DNA from: Auraticoccus monumenti
GTDB taxonomy: Bacteria; Actinomycetota; Actinomycetes; Propionibacteriales; Propionibacteriaceae
Reading direction: 5' to 3'
Assembly: GCF_900101785.1 (NCBI RefSeq)
Contig: NZ_LT629688.1
Location: 248,001-312,000 of the forward strand
Length of the DNA: 64,000 nucleotides
Below, piece after piece: positions 54,919 to 63,858 of this stretch. Under the pieces are notes generated by a model. The model was not told the origin of the DNA, searched no databases, and saw only the letters and a program-made list of their open reading frames with translations. A program made the position numbers and the translations under genes. The number at the start of each line of letters is the position of its first letter. Position 1 is the first letter of the stretch.

Positions 54919-55914
54919 CTAGCGGGCGGTCGCGTCCTGCTGGTCGAGAGGGTGGGGCTCGGGGACGTCGAGGGTGCCGGCCCGGACCTGGGAGACCACG
55001 GACTGGTGGGCGGCCTGCTCGGCGGTGAAGGCGGGCTCGAAGCCCAGCAGGGAGCGTCCGAGCTCGATGCTCCCGACGATGCTGCGCGACAGGTGCTCCC
55101 AGCTGGCGGTGGCGTGGTCCTCACCGACCTCGGCCCGGAACTCGTCCCAGCCCACCAGCACCAGGTCGGCCTCGCGGCCCCACCAGGCGGCGGCCAGGCC
55201 CGCGAAACCGCGGACGGTCATGGCCTGCGCGGCGACCGCGTGGAAGGCGTGCCCGACCCCGGCCTCCGGCGCCTCGACGGCCCGCTCGAACAGCTGGGCG
55301 ACGTCGTCGGCGTGCACGTGGTGGAGGATCTCGGCCCCGGAGCCGGGGGCGTGCAGCGGCTCACCGGCGGCCAGCGACTGCCAGACCCGCGGATCGAGGT
55401 TGCCCAGCGGGGTGATGACCGGCCAGCCGGGACCGCTGATGTGGCCGGGGTGGATGACGGTGGTGGGCAGGCCGTCCTCGGACTGGGCCAGCAGCAGCCG
55501 CTCGACCGCCAGCTTCCGGGTGCCGTACTCCCCGACCGGGGCCCGGTGCGGGTCGTCCTCCAGCGCCGGCTGCAGCAGGCTCGGGCCGTGGGTCCACAGC
55601 GTCCCGCAGTGGACCAGGTGCTCGACCCGCCCGACCAGGCCGTCCAGCAGGTGGCGGGCGGAATCCTCGGTGAAGCAGGTCAGGTCGACCACCGTCCGGG
55701 CCCCCAGCTCGGCGACCGCACCGGCGAAGCTGCCGTCCGCCTCGGCGGCGTCGCGGTCCAGCACCACCCGGCGGACGTCCTCCCAGGCGGCGTCATCGAC
55801 GTAGGGCTCCCGCGTCCCTCGCTGCACGGTGGTCACGCGGTGACCACCCCTGACCAGCCGGGGCACCAGGAAGGAGCCGATGTGCCCGGTGCCGCCGATC
55901 ACCACGATGTCCAT
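54919..55914 (-). CDS. NAD-dependent epimerase/dehydratase family protein
   Basis: 331 aa extended SDR. Rossmann motif VVIGGTGHIGSFLVPRLV at 4-21; active-site YGTRK (Tyr and Lys) with the Thr/Ser of THGPS upstream; HADDVAQLFERAVEAP and a C-terminal substrate domain. Ends with a Pro-rich tail. Probably modifies a nucleotide sugar or uronate, or reduces a sugar-derived ketone. The lyase gene lies about 140 bp downstream in the same direction, so a shared pathway is possible. Confidence 0.85.
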   Translation of the reverse strand: MDIVVIGGTGHIGSFLVPRLVRGGHRVTTVQRGTREPYVDDAAWEDVRRVVLDRDAAEADGSFAGAVAELGARTVVDLTCFTEDSARHLLDGLVGRVEHLVHCGTLWTHGPSLLQPALEDDPHRAPVGEYGTRKLAVERLLLAQSEDGLPTTVIHPGHISGPGWPVITPLGNLDPRVWQSLAAGEPLHAPGSGAEILHHVHADDVAQLFERAVEAPEAGVGHAFHAVAAQAMTVRGFAGLAAAWWGREADLVLVGWDEFRAEVGEDHATASWEHLSRSIVGSIELGRSLLGFEPAFTAEQAAHQSVVSQVRAGTLDVPEPHPLDQQDATAR

Positions 55915-55955
55915 TCACCGGAGGCTACTGCGTGCCCGCCCCCGGTCCCGCCCCG

Positions 55956-55995
55956 GTGCGACACCTGGCCGCGACTACCCGGCCAGATGTCGCAC
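55956..55995. repeat. Palindromic element, copy 4
   Basis: GTGCGACACCTGGCCGCGAC faces CCGGCCAGATGTCGCAC, a 40-bp near-palindrome whose centre reads GTAGTCGCGG on the minus strand, like copy 1. It lies between two minus-strand genes. Confidence 0.7.
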
Positions 55996-56058
55996 TGGGC
56001 GGAGCACGGATGCGGCTCGCCGGTGGCGGGGCGGGTCCTCAGCCGCCGAGGGCAGCAC

Positions 56059-56784
56059 CTAGGCAAGTGCGTCGCGTGTCAGGAACTCCACGCCACACTC
56101 CGGACAGGTCACGCGACCGAAGAGGTAGCGCAGCTGCGCAACGACCTGTGGGCGGTCGTTCGCCTCGGCGAGCGAGATGAGCCGCTCCTCGATCGGTCCG
56201 AGGTCGGCCGCAGGTGCGACCGTCGTCGGCTCTCGAGACGAGTCCCAGCACGTCACGGTGGCAGGGAGCTCCTCGGTGCGGACAAGCAGGTTCTGGGCAC
56301 AGCCGCGGCAGTGCACCGCCGTTTCGCCGTCCATGAGGTAGCTGAGGTTCCTTGACCAAACCCCTCTGTCCGTGAAGGCCGCGAGCGTCTCCAGCCCGTA
56401 GATGAAATCGACGTCGTCACAGGCGAACTCGACGCAGCGCTCAGCGAGCGCCCGCAGCTCCGCGACTTCCATGGCGTACCGAGCACGGAGCACCGCCGCG
56501 TCCTCAGGGGCGTCGTCCGACGCCAGGATGGAGCCGGCCAGCAGCAGCGGCTCGAGGTGGCCGCGTGGCTCCGTCCTCCGGCACATCGCAGTCAAAGCAG
56601 GCACCGCGGCATAGCTGGCTGAGTACACCGTTCCCTGGTGGCAGAGAGAGCCCCAGAGGTGGTCCCATACCGGTCCCGGATCGGGACCAGCCTCGTCAGC
56701 ACGACGGAGGAGGTCAGGGACCCGCTCAGCACTGCCGTAGGCGCAGCGAAGATCCTCCCAGTGGATCGGCTCACTGTTGATCAT
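56059..56784 (-). CDS. HEAT-repeat-like protein with two CxxC pairs (immunity-protein-like)
   Basis: 241 aa cytosolic helical protein. WDHLWGSLCHQGTVYSASYAAVPAL is a block common to actinobacterial proteins grouped with polymorphic-toxin immunity proteins. CRGC (about 185) and CPEC (about 230) could form one zinc site. Codon third positions include more A and T (for example GATCTT, AGT) than the neighbours, so it may be a recent arrival. No toxin gene lies beside it. Function not established. Confidence 0.62.
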   Translation of the reverse strand: MINSEPIHWEDLRCAYGSAERVPDLLRRADEAGPDPGPVWDHLWGSLCHQGTVYSASYAAVPALTAMCRRTEPRGHLEPLLLAGSILASDDAPEDAAVLRARYAMEVAELRALAERCVEFACDDVDFIYGLETLAAFTDRGVWSRNLSYLMDGETAVHCRGCAQNLLVRTEELPATVTCWDSSREPTTVAPAADLGPIEERLISLAEANDRPQVVAQLRYLFGRVTCPECGVEFLTRDALA

Positions 56785-56807
56785 GAGGGATGCCCGGGCG
56801 CGACAGC

Positions 56808-57749
56808 TCAGTAGTAGTAGGGGAAGCGGGACCAGTCGGGGTCGCGCTTCTCCAGGAAGGCGTCACGGCCCTCGACCGCCTCGTCGGTCATGTAGGCCAG
56901 CCGGGTGGTCTCGCCGGCGAACACCTGCTGCCCGACCAGGCCGTCGTCGATGGCGTTGAAGGCGTACTTCAGCATCCGCTGGGCGGTCGGGCTCTTGCGG
57001 CAGATCCTCGCCGCCCAGTCCAGGCCCACGGCCTCGAGCTGGTCGTGCGGGACGACCTCGTTCACCATGCCCATCCGGTAGGCGTCCTCGGCGTCGTGGA
57101 CGTCGCCCAGGAAGAAGATCTGGCGGGCGAGCTTCTGACCGACCTGACGGGCCAGGTAGGCCGAGCCGTAGCCCGCGTCGAAGGAACCGACGTCGGCGTC
57201 GGTCTGCTTGAAGCGGGCGTGCTCGCGGCTGGCCAGGGTGAGGTCGCAGACCACGTGCAGGCTGTGCCCACCACCGGCGGCCCACCCGTTGACCAGGGCG
57301 ATCACCACCTTGGGCATGAAGCGGATCAGCCGCTGCACCTCCAGGATGTGCAGCCGGCCCATCGCGGCCGCGTCCCCGGGGGCAGGGGCGTCGGGGCCCT
57401 CCTCGCCCTCGGCGTACTGGTAGCCCGAGCGCCCGCGGATCCGCTGGTCACCACCGCTGCAGAAGGCCCAGCCGCCGTCCTTGGGCGAGGGGCCGTTGCC
57501 GGTCAGCAGCACGCACCCGACGTCGGAGCTGGTCCGGGCGTGCTCGAGCACCCGGTACAGCTCGTCGACGGTGTGCGGGCGGAAGGCGTTGCGCACCTCG
57601 GGACGGTCGAAGGCGATCCGCACCGCCGGCACGCTGGCCGAGCGGTGGTAGGTGACGTCGGTGAGGTCGAAGCCCGGCACCGGCACCCAGTCCGGCTCGG
57701 GGAGCTCCCGCGTGCGGTCCGCCCCGGGTCCCGATCCTGCTGCGCTCAC
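56808..57749 (-). CDS. menB: 1,4-dihydroxy-2-naphthoyl-CoA synthase
   Basis: Ring closure of o-succinylbenzoyl-CoA in menaquinone synthesis, a crotonase-fold hexamer. 313 aa. Oxyanion region WAFCSGGDQRIRGRSGY and GWAAGGGHSLHVVCDLTLAS; catalytic Asp in TDADVGSFDAGYGSAYLARQVG; C-terminal RDPDWSRFPYYY is the MenB ending. GTG/ATG near 57749 after a short Pro-rich extension. Menaquinone is the usual quinone of Actinobacteria. No other men genes are in the window. Confidence 0.95.
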   Translation of the reverse strand: MSAAGSGPGADRTRELPEPDWVPVPGFDLTDVTYHRSASVPAVRIAFDRPEVRNAFRPHTVDELYRVLEHARTSSDVGCVLLTGNGPSPKDGGWAFCSGGDQRIRGRSGYQYAEGEEGPDAPAPGDAAAMGRLHILEVQRLIRFMPKVVIALVNGWAAGGGHSLHVVCDLTLASREHARFKQTDADVGSFDAGYGSAYLARQVGQKLARQIFFLGDVHDAEDAYRMGMVNEVVPHDQLEAVGLDWAARICRKSPTAQRMLKYAFNAIDDGLVGQQVFAGETTRLAYMTDEAVEGRDAFLEKRDPDWSRFPYYY

Positions 57750-57837
57750 CCCGGCAGGCTAGCCCGTGACGACCCCCGGTGAACCCGCGCCGGGGTAGAA
57801 CGGACCAGGACCGACGCCGCAGACAAGGAGCTCGACG

Positions 57838-58371
57838 ATGACGGAGCCGTCCGCTCGGGGTCGTCGGACCCTCGACAGCGACGCCGACCTCGACCACCAG
57901 GTCGGGCAGCTGCGGCGACGTCGCGAGGAGCTCGACCGCGAGCTCGACGACCACCGCCGCCACCTGGACGCCACCCTGGAGGCGCTGCGGACGGTGCGCG
58001 GCCGCGGTGCCGCCGAGGACGACGCGGTGGTGGTCGTGGTGGACGCCCGCAACCAGGTCGTCGACCTCCAGCTCGAGCCCCGCGCCATGCACCTGGGCTC
58101 GATCGCCCGGCTCCGCCAGGCGCTGCTGACCGCGCACCGACGGGCCAGCGCCGACGCCGCCGAGCAGCTCCGCGAGGCCGGTGCCCGCGAGGGCGACGAC
58201 ACCGACCCGGTCACCCGGCTGGTCGACCTGATGCCGGAGGTGGTGGCCCACGTCGGAGCCGACCTGCTGGCCCCGCCCGACCGGGACACCGTCGACGACG
58301 AGGACGGCGAGCCCGCCGAGCGCCACCGGCACCACCACGAGCAGCACCGGACCCGGAGCCCCTTCGAGTGA
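57838..58371 (+). CDS. YbaB/EbfC-like protein of a type VII substrate module
   Basis: 177 aa. A coiled-coil helix (DHQVGQLRRRREELDRELDDHRRHLDATLEALR) precedes a short YbaB-type beta region (AVVVVVDARNQVVDLQLEPRAMHLGS) and a helix, then a His/Glu-rich disordered tail. Proteins of this kind are regularly encoded beside EspC-like and WXG/PPE-like genes in Actinobacteria, where they may act as chaperone or adaptor. An AAGGAG precedes the ATG. The EspC-like gene starts 7 bp after its stop. Confidence 0.78.
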   Translation: MTEPSARGRRTLDSDADLDHQVGQLRRRREELDRELDDHRRHLDATLEALRTVRGRGAAEDDAVVVVVDARNQVVDLQLEPRAMHLGSIARLRQALLTAHRRASADAAEQLREAGAREGDDTDPVTRLVDLMPEVVAHVGADLLAPPDRDTVDDEDGEPAERHRHHHEQHRTRSPFE

Positions 58372-58378
58372 GGACCGC

Positions 58379-58714
58379 ATGAGCACCAGCAGCCACGACC
58401 GCGCCGAGATCGCCGACGCCGCCCGTTCGGTGACCACCACCGCCACCGCCGCGGCCGGTGACCGGGCCACCCTGCAGCTCGCGCTGAGCACCGCGACCGG
58501 GTCCTTCGGCTCCGGCGAGGTCGACCAGGCCTTCCTCTCCGCCTACGCCGGCCCGGCGCGGCGGGTGCTGGAGAACCAGGTGCAGGTCGCCACCCAGCTG
58601 GAGGCCGTGGCCAACCGGCTCGGCGTGATGGGCGGGATCTACACCCAGGTGGAGGACGAGGCCGTCCGGGCCGCGGGCACCGTGCCCTCGCAGGGACCGG
58701 AGCCGGTCGCGTGA
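58379..58714 (+). CDS. EspC/WXG100-like secreted protein
   Basis: 111 aa, mostly helical, of the ESX EspC-like family (DUF2580-type): AEIADAARSVTTTATAAAGDRATLQLALSTATGSFGSGEVDQAFLSAYAGPARRVLE. No signal peptide, as expected for type VII export. No canonical WxG, but an aromatic-poor hairpin of two helices separated by GSGEV. The last codons overlap the next gene (GTGA), so these two products may pair as a heterodimer. Confidence 0.78.
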   Translation: MSTSSHDRAEIADAARSVTTTATAAAGDRATLQLALSTATGSFGSGEVDQAFLSAYAGPARRVLENQVQVATQLEAVANRLGVMGGIYTQVEDEAVRAAGTVPSQGPEPVA

Positions 58715-61700
58715 TCACCGTCAACGACCACTGGACCATCCCCGCGTGGGTCTGGGAGGGCCAGTTCCCCGAGACCGACGAGGACGTCCTGGACGCGCTG
58801 GCCCAGACCTGGTCCGCGTCCGCCGACAAGGCGACCGAGCGCGGCACCGAGCTGCAGCGTCACCTCACCCGGCTGGCCGACAGCCACGTCGGACCCGCCG
58901 CCGACGCCGTCCAGCGGAAAGGACAGGTCACCCGGGAGTGGATCAGCTCGGTGGCCCAGGCCAGCCAGACCCTCGCCGAGGGCTGCTCGACCGCGGCCCG
59001 GCTGGTGGTGCGGGCCAAGGAGGCGGCCAACGTGGTGCTGGCCGCCCTGCAGACGGCCTCGGCCCAGGCCCTGCGCGACCCCACCAACCTGCTGCCCCCC
59101 AGCAAGCTCCTGACCGAGCTGCGCTCCTCGCAGCTGGCCGCGGCGGCCCACCTCCGCGCCATCAACGACGCCCTCTGCGAGAGCCTGGCCGCCCTCGACC
59201 TGGACGTCACCATCTCCCCCGACCTCTCCGTGGACGCGCGCGGCTCCCAGGGGGAGCACATCAGCACCAGCACCGACCCGGCCGTCGACTCCGCGCTCAG
59301 CCCGCCCGACCCCGACCTGGGGGTCGCGGACTACCTGCCGCCAGTGGCTCCCGGAGCCGGCGGCGGCACGGGTGGCGGGGGCAGCGGCGCCGCCCCCGGG
59401 GACGCCCCCGGTGGACCCGACGGCCCGGGTGGACCCGGTGGTCCCGGGGCGACCGCGCCCGGGGAGACCGACGCGGCCGAGGAGGCGCTGCGCGACCAGT
59501 ACCGCGACCTGCTCCACGGTGACGGCCCGGCCGTCCCCGACCTCGACCTGGACCAGACCGCGCGCGACCTCGACCCCGAGGGCGACGGCATCGAGCCGCC
59601 GCTGGGGCCCGACGGCCTGCCGCTCCCGGGCGCACCCGACCACCCGGTGGTGCCGCCGGCCGACGACGAGCACGACGCCCCCGGTCCCCTCGGGTCCGGC
59701 AGGCCGCCGTGGGGCGGCGGTGGGCCCGAGGCCGACCCGGGTCTCGACGGCGAGGAGGGGTCGAGCCGTCCCGACGACCAGCCCGGGCACGAGGGCGACG
59801 ACCACCCCGGCCACGGACTCGACGACGACGCGGGCTCCGTCCCCGGACGCGACGACGACCACCCGGGGTACGACCGCGAGGACCACCGCGACGACCCGCT
59901 GCCCGGTCGGGGCGACGAGGGTCCGCGACGACCGCTGCTGCCCTCCGTCCTCCCCGACCTCACCGGTCCGTCGAGCGAGGGCTCGTCCGGGGGCGGCGCC
60001 CCCAGCCAGCACGACTCACCGGGGCACTCCCCCGTCAGCGGCTCGCCCTCGCACGGCGGCGGCGGCGGTGCTGGTGGTGGCGGCGGTGGTGCTGGTGGTG
60101 GCGGTGGTGCTGGTGGTGGCGGCAGCTGGCACGGCTCGGTCCCGTCCGCGCCGCCGGCCCCGAGCTGGTCGGGCCCGGTGGACGCACCACCGGTCCCCAG
60201 CCCGCCCAGCAGCGGCCCCGGAACCGGCGCCGCGGGCGTCATCACCCCCGAGGTCCTTCCGGCCCCGACCGGTTCGGGAGGGTTCGGCGGGGGCGGTGCA
60301 CCGCTGGGCGGCGCGCCCGGCCCGGTGGACGCCCCTCCGGCCGCCGGGTCCGGCGGCGCCGGTGGCGCCGGTGGCGCCGGTGGTTCCGGTGGTTCCGGTG
60401 GCGCGGTGGGCGGCACCGGGGCCGGCGGTGGTGTCGCAGGCGGAGGTGCCGGAGGAGGCGGTGGCCTGGGCGGTGGTGCCCCGTCGAGCGCCCCGGTCGG
60501 CGGCGCCGGCGTCTCGGGCCCGGCCGTGATGGGCGGGGCCGGAGGTGCCGCCCCCGCGCCCGCGCCGGCCGCCGGACCCGGGTTCGGACCCGTCCGCGAG
60601 ACCTTCGGCGGCGGCGTCGGCCAGCCCGGGACGTCCGTGCCGCCGGCGGGTGCCGCGGTCGGCCCCGGCGCCGCCCCGGCACCCGGGGCCCAGCCGGCTC
60701 CGACCCAGCCCGGCGCCGTGGTCGCGCCGGGCCAGCCCGGAGGCTCCGCCGGGCAGCCCGGCCAGCCGGCCCAGCCCGGTCAGCCCGGCACGCAGTCCGG
60801 CCCGGGACGGGCCGAACGGGTCGGAGCTCCCCAGCCGCTGCCCCCCGACCCCACCGCCGGACCGCCCGGGGTCCCGGGCAGCACGGACGGTCCCCCGGTC
60901 GCCGCCCTGCTGGCCGGCGCCGCCCTGGGGGCGGCCGCGGTCGGGCTGGCGGCCGCCTTCACCGACCTGCGCCGGCCGGTGGCCTCGCAGCCGCCGCGGC
61001 ACCACACCCCCGCCTGGCCACCGCAGTTCGCCGACGCCGCCTCCGCCCTGGCGGTGCTCCCTGCGGGGATGCAGACCGCGCTGCAGCTGGTGCTGGCACC
61101 CGGTCAGCTGGACGCCCTGCTGGACGGCCGGCAGGACACCGTCGCGGGGCTGGTCCACCCGCTCGCCCAGGTGGCGCAGCTGCGCACCCCGGCCGAGCTG
61201 TTCGCCGTCCTCGGTCTGGGCTTCGAGCTGGTCGGTCCGGGCGGGGTGCCGACCCGGGTGCACGACCCGGGTGCGGCCAGCGTCGACGTGCTGCGCTTCA
61301 ACGGTGTCCGCGACGCCGACCTGCTCGTCCCGCTGGCCCCCGACGCCCCCGACCCGGGACTGGGGCTGGCCACCGCGGTGCGCGACCACGCCCGTCCCTG
61401 GAACGGCAGCGGCCAGGCCCCCGGCTCGACCTCGACCCAGCCGGTCGACGAGCTGGAGATCCCCGCCGTGCGCGCGGTGGCCGTCCCGCACCTGGCCGAG
61501 GCCTGGCGTCTGCACGCCGACGGCCACGCCGAGCACCTGGCCACCTGGAGCGCCCGCTCCGGCACCTGGAGCGGCACCCGGAGCCCGGCGCCCGCCGTGC
61601 TGCCCGGGCGCCGGCTGGACAACGGCCACTACGTCGAGCTCGAGGACGGCACCCTGCACGAGGCGGTCGTGCTCAGCGACCGCCACACCGTGCTGGTCGG

Positions 61701-62043
61701 ACGCGGGGTGACCGCCCCGGCGGAGTTCCACCCGGTGGCCGACGGCACCCGCCGGACGGTGGTGGACAACGAGCAGGTGGTCGCGGCCCTCGGCGTCAGC
61801 ACGCTGTCCAGCTGGCGGGGAGCCCGGGTGCAGCTGCTGCGGCGCCTGGACGACATGCTGCTGGTCCGCTACGTCGGCGCCAGCCGCGCCCAGGCGGCCT
61901 CGCTCGGGTTCGTGCCGATCACCCAGGGCGACTGGCTGCCCCAGTGGGTCCCGGTCGGGGAGCTGGCACCTCCCGCGGAGGAGCACCGCAGCCACGTCCC
62001 GCCGGCTGCGGCGACGCAGTCACTGGTCGCGGGGCTGCGCTGA
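58711..62043 (+). CDS. Large PPE/WXG-like type VII substrate with Gly/Pro-rich middle
   Basis: 1110 aa. Residues 1-190: a helical PPE/LXG-like domain (WVWEGQFPETDEDVLDALAQTW, TWSASADKATERGTELQRHL). Residues about 195-725: a low-complexity region of Gly, Pro, Asp and Ala, with a near-pure Gly run at about 447-472 and 'GQPG' repeats near 675-695. Residues about 730-751: one hydrophobic helix (VAALLAGAALGAAAVGLAAAF). Residues about 769-1110: a compact domain of unknown family (PQFADAASALAVLPAGMQTALQLVLAPGQ). Starts by GTG overlapping the EspC-like gene. Probably exported by an ESX system encoded elsewhere. Confidence 0.75.
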   Translation: MITVNDHWTIPAWVWEGQFPETDEDVLDALAQTWSASADKATERGTELQRHLTRLADSHVGPAADAVQRKGQVTREWISSVAQASQTLAEGCSTAARLVVRAKEAANVVLAALQTASAQALRDPTNLLPPSKLLTELRSSQLAAAAHLRAINDALCESLAALDLDVTISPDLSVDARGSQGEHISTSTDPAVDSALSPPDPDLGVADYLPPVAPGAGGGTGGGGSGAAPGDAPGGPDGPGGPGGPGATAPGETDAAEEALRDQYRDLLHGDGPAVPDLDLDQTARDLDPEGDGIEPPLGPDGLPLPGAPDHPVVPPADDEHDAPGPLGSGRPPWGGGGPEADPGLDGEEGSSRPDDQPGHEGDDHPGHGLDDDAGSVPGRDDDHPGYDREDHRDDPLPGRGDEGPRRPLLPSVLPDLTGPSSEGSSGGGAPSQHDSPGHSPVSGSPSHGGGGGAGGGGGGAGGGGGAGGGGSWHGSVPSAPPAPSWSGPVDAPPVPSPPSSGPGTGAAGVITPEVLPAPTGSGGFGGGGAPLGGAPGPVDAPPAAGSGGAGGAGGAGGSGGSGGAVGGTGAGGGVAGGGAGGGGGLGGGAPSSAPVGGAGVSGPAVMGGAGGAAPAPAPAAGPGFGPVRETFGGGVGQPGTSVPPAGAAVGPGAAPAPGAQPAPTQPGAVVAPGQPGGSAGQPGQPAQPGQPGTQSGPGRAERVGAPQPLPPDPTAGPPGVPGSTDGPPVAALLAGAALGAAAVGLAAAFTDLRRPVASQPPRHHTPAWPPQFADAASALAVLPAGMQTALQLVLAPGQLDALLDGRQDTVAGLVHPLAQVAQLRTPAELFAVLGLGFELVGPGGVPTRVHDPGAASVDVLRFNGVRDADLLVPLAPDAPDPGLGLATAVRDHARPWNGSGQAPGSTSTQPVDELEIPAVRAVAVPHLAEAWRLHADGHAEHLATWSARSGTWSGTRSPAPAVLPGRRLDNGHYVELEDGTLHEAVVLSDRHTVLVGRGVTAPAEFHPVADGTRRTVVDNEQVVAALGVSTLSSWRGARVQLLRRLDDMLLVRYVGASRAQAASLGFVPITQGDWLPQWVPVGELAPPAEEHRSHVPPAAATQSLVAGLR

Positions 62044-62532
62044 GACGGGGAGGGGAACCGGGTCGGTGCGTCGTCGCTGGCGCCACCAGAAACCGGTCAG
62101 CAGCGCCAGCAGCAGCACCAGGGCACCGGCGGCCCACCAGGGCGAGCGGTCCCACAGCAGCCGCAGCGCGCTGAGACCGACGAACCCCACCCCGGCGTAG
62201 ATCAGCGCCCACAGCAGGGAGCCGACGGCCAGCGCCGGGAGGTAGCGCCACTGCGACATCCGGGTCACCCCGGCCGCCAGGTTCACCATCGTCTGGACGC
62301 CGACGGTCAGGAAGGAGAGCGTCACCGCCGGGGCGCCCCAACGGTCGACCCACCGCTCCGCACGCCGGTACCCGGGACGGGCCAGCAGGGCGGCGACCCG
62401 GCCCCGGTCCGCGCCGCGGCGGACCAGCCGCCCGGCCCAGTAGGTGCCCCCGGCCCGGAGCACCACGACCACGAAGAAGGCCGCGACCGTCGCCGGGAAC
62501 GGCCATCCCCAGGTGGTCGGGTCCAGGCTCAT
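62020..62532 (-). CDS. VTT/DedA-like membrane protein
   Basis: 170 aa. Four hydrophobic segments: FPATVAAFFVVVVLRAGGTYWAG, APAVTLSFLTVGVQTMVNLAAGVTRMSQWRYLPALAVGSLLWALIY (the VTT core with a re-entrant loop) and WWAAGALVLLLALLTGFW. Short for a DedA protein, closest to the single-domain VTT type. DedA/VTT proteins move lipids or maintain proton motive force. The 3' end overlaps the convergent type VII substrate gene by 24 bp. ATG 62532. Confidence 0.8.
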   Translation of the reverse strand: MSLDPTTWGWPFPATVAAFFVVVVLRAGGTYWAGRLVRRGADRGRVAALLARPGYRRAERWVDRWGAPAVTLSFLTVGVQTMVNLAAGVTRMSQWRYLPALAVGSLLWALIYAGVGFVGLSALRLLWDRSPWWAAGALVLLLALLTGFWWRQRRRTDPVPLPVSAQPRDQ

Positions 62533-62568
62533 CCCGGCCAGCGTAGCCCGGACCACTAGCCTCGACCC

Positions 62569-63858
62569 GTGGACTACGACCTCAGAGCCCAGCCCGCACG
62601 AGCCACCACCGACGCCGACGGCCGCAGCGTGCCCGACGCGAGCACGGAGAGATGGTTCCAGGCCGTCGCCCAGGGCTTCCACGACGCCCGGATGCGCCCC
62701 CGGGGGCTGGACGTGGCCGTGCGCGCCGCGGCGGCCGACGGCGCGACGCTGCGCGGGGCCTACCTGACCGACCCGCCGCCGCTGGACCTCGACCCGCACA
62801 CGCCGGTGGCCACCTTCATCAGCTTCGACAAGACCCTCAACGTGGGCGGCGGCCGGCTGCTGCCGCTGCACATGATCACCGACGTCACCGTCCGACCCAC
62901 CCACCGCCGCCGCGGTCTGCTGCGCCAGATGATGACCACCGACCTGACCGAGGCCCGCGACGCGGGGCTGCCGATGGCCGCGCTGACCGTGAGCGAGGGC
63001 TCGATCTACGGCCGCTTCGGCTTCGGCGCCGCCACCTGGCTGCGCCACATCTCGCTGGACACCTCCCGGCGCTTCGGGCTGCGCGACGAGGCCTCCGGGC
63101 GGGTGGAGATGGTGGACCCGCACGCCTGCGCCGACGTGGTCCGCGACGTCTTCGAGCGCTTCCACGCCCGCGAGCGGGGCTCGGTGGACCGGCCGTCCTG
63201 GTACCCCGAGTGGGTGACCGGCCGCTACGACCCGACCAGCGACGAGCCCGACCAGCGCCGGCGCGCGGCGGTGCACCACGACGGCTCGGGCACCGTCGAC
63301 GGCTACGTCAGCTACCGGGTCGAGCAGGACGGCCAGGGCCCGCGCCAGCTGGCCATCCAGGACCTGGTCACGGCCAGCGACGACGCCTACCTCGGGCTGT
63401 GGCAGTTCCTGGCCGCGGTCGACCTGGTCGAGAACGTCACCTTCTCCCGGGCCCCGATGGAGGACCCGCTGGAGTTCGCGCTGGCCGACCCCCGGCTGTA
63501 CTCGGTCACCCGGCTGGAGGACGTCATCTGGCTGCGGGTGCTGGACGTCGTCGCGGCCCTGGAGGCCCGGGAGTGGGTGCAGGACGGCTCCGTGCTGCTC
63601 GGCGTCCGCGACGCCATGGGCATGGCCGAGGGCACCTTCCGGGTCGAGGTGCGCGACCGCCGGGCCGAGGTCACCCGCAGCGACCGGGAGCCGGAGGTGG
63701 TGCTGGACGTCACCACGCTGGGCTCGCTCTACCTGGGCGGCGTCACGGTCCGCACCCTGCGTCGCTCCAACCGGTTCGAGGGCACCCCCGACGCCCTGGA
63801 CCGCTTCGCCCGGCTGATGGAGCTGCCCACCCGGCCGTACTGCGTCACCCGCTACTGA
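62569..63858 (+). CDS. Eis-like GNAT N-acetyltransferase
   Basis: 429 aa. Two GNAT lobes plus a sterol-carrier-like end. Acetyl-CoA loop RPTHRRRGLLRQMM, then MAALTVSEGSIYGRFGFGAAT (the Eis FGF/Y region) and the C-terminal Tyr (YCVTRY), whose carboxylate is the catalytic base in Eis. GTG 62569. Eis proteins acetylate amines such as aminoglycosides or lysines; the substrate here is unknown. Divergent from the VTT gene with a 36-bp spacer. Confidence 0.92.
   Translation: MDYDLRAQPARATTDADGRSVPDASTERWFQAVAQGFHDARMRPRGLDVAVRAAAADGATLRGAYLTDPPPLDLDPHTPVATFISFDKTLNVGGGRLLPLHMITDVTVRPTHRRRGLLRQMMTTDLTEARDAGLPMAALTVSEGSIYGRFGFGAATWLRHISLDTSRRFGLRDEASGRVEMVDPHACADVVRDVFERFHARERGSVDRPSWYPEWVTGRYDPTSDEPDQRRRAAVHHDGSGTVDGYVSYRVEQDGQGPRQLAIQDLVTASDDAYLGLWQFLAAVDLVENVTFSRAPMEDPLEFALADPRLYSVTRLEDVIWLRVLDVVAALEAREWVQDGSVLLGVRDAMGMAEGTFRVEVRDRRAEVTRSDREPEVVLDVTTLGSLYLGGVTVRTLRRSNRFEGTPDALDRFARLMELPTRPYCVTRY

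Noticed and set aside
60052-60126. Repeats in the type VII substrate gene as a CRISPR array or VNTR
   Set aside because: They are in-frame glycine codons of a low-complexity protein region, with no unit-spacer pattern.
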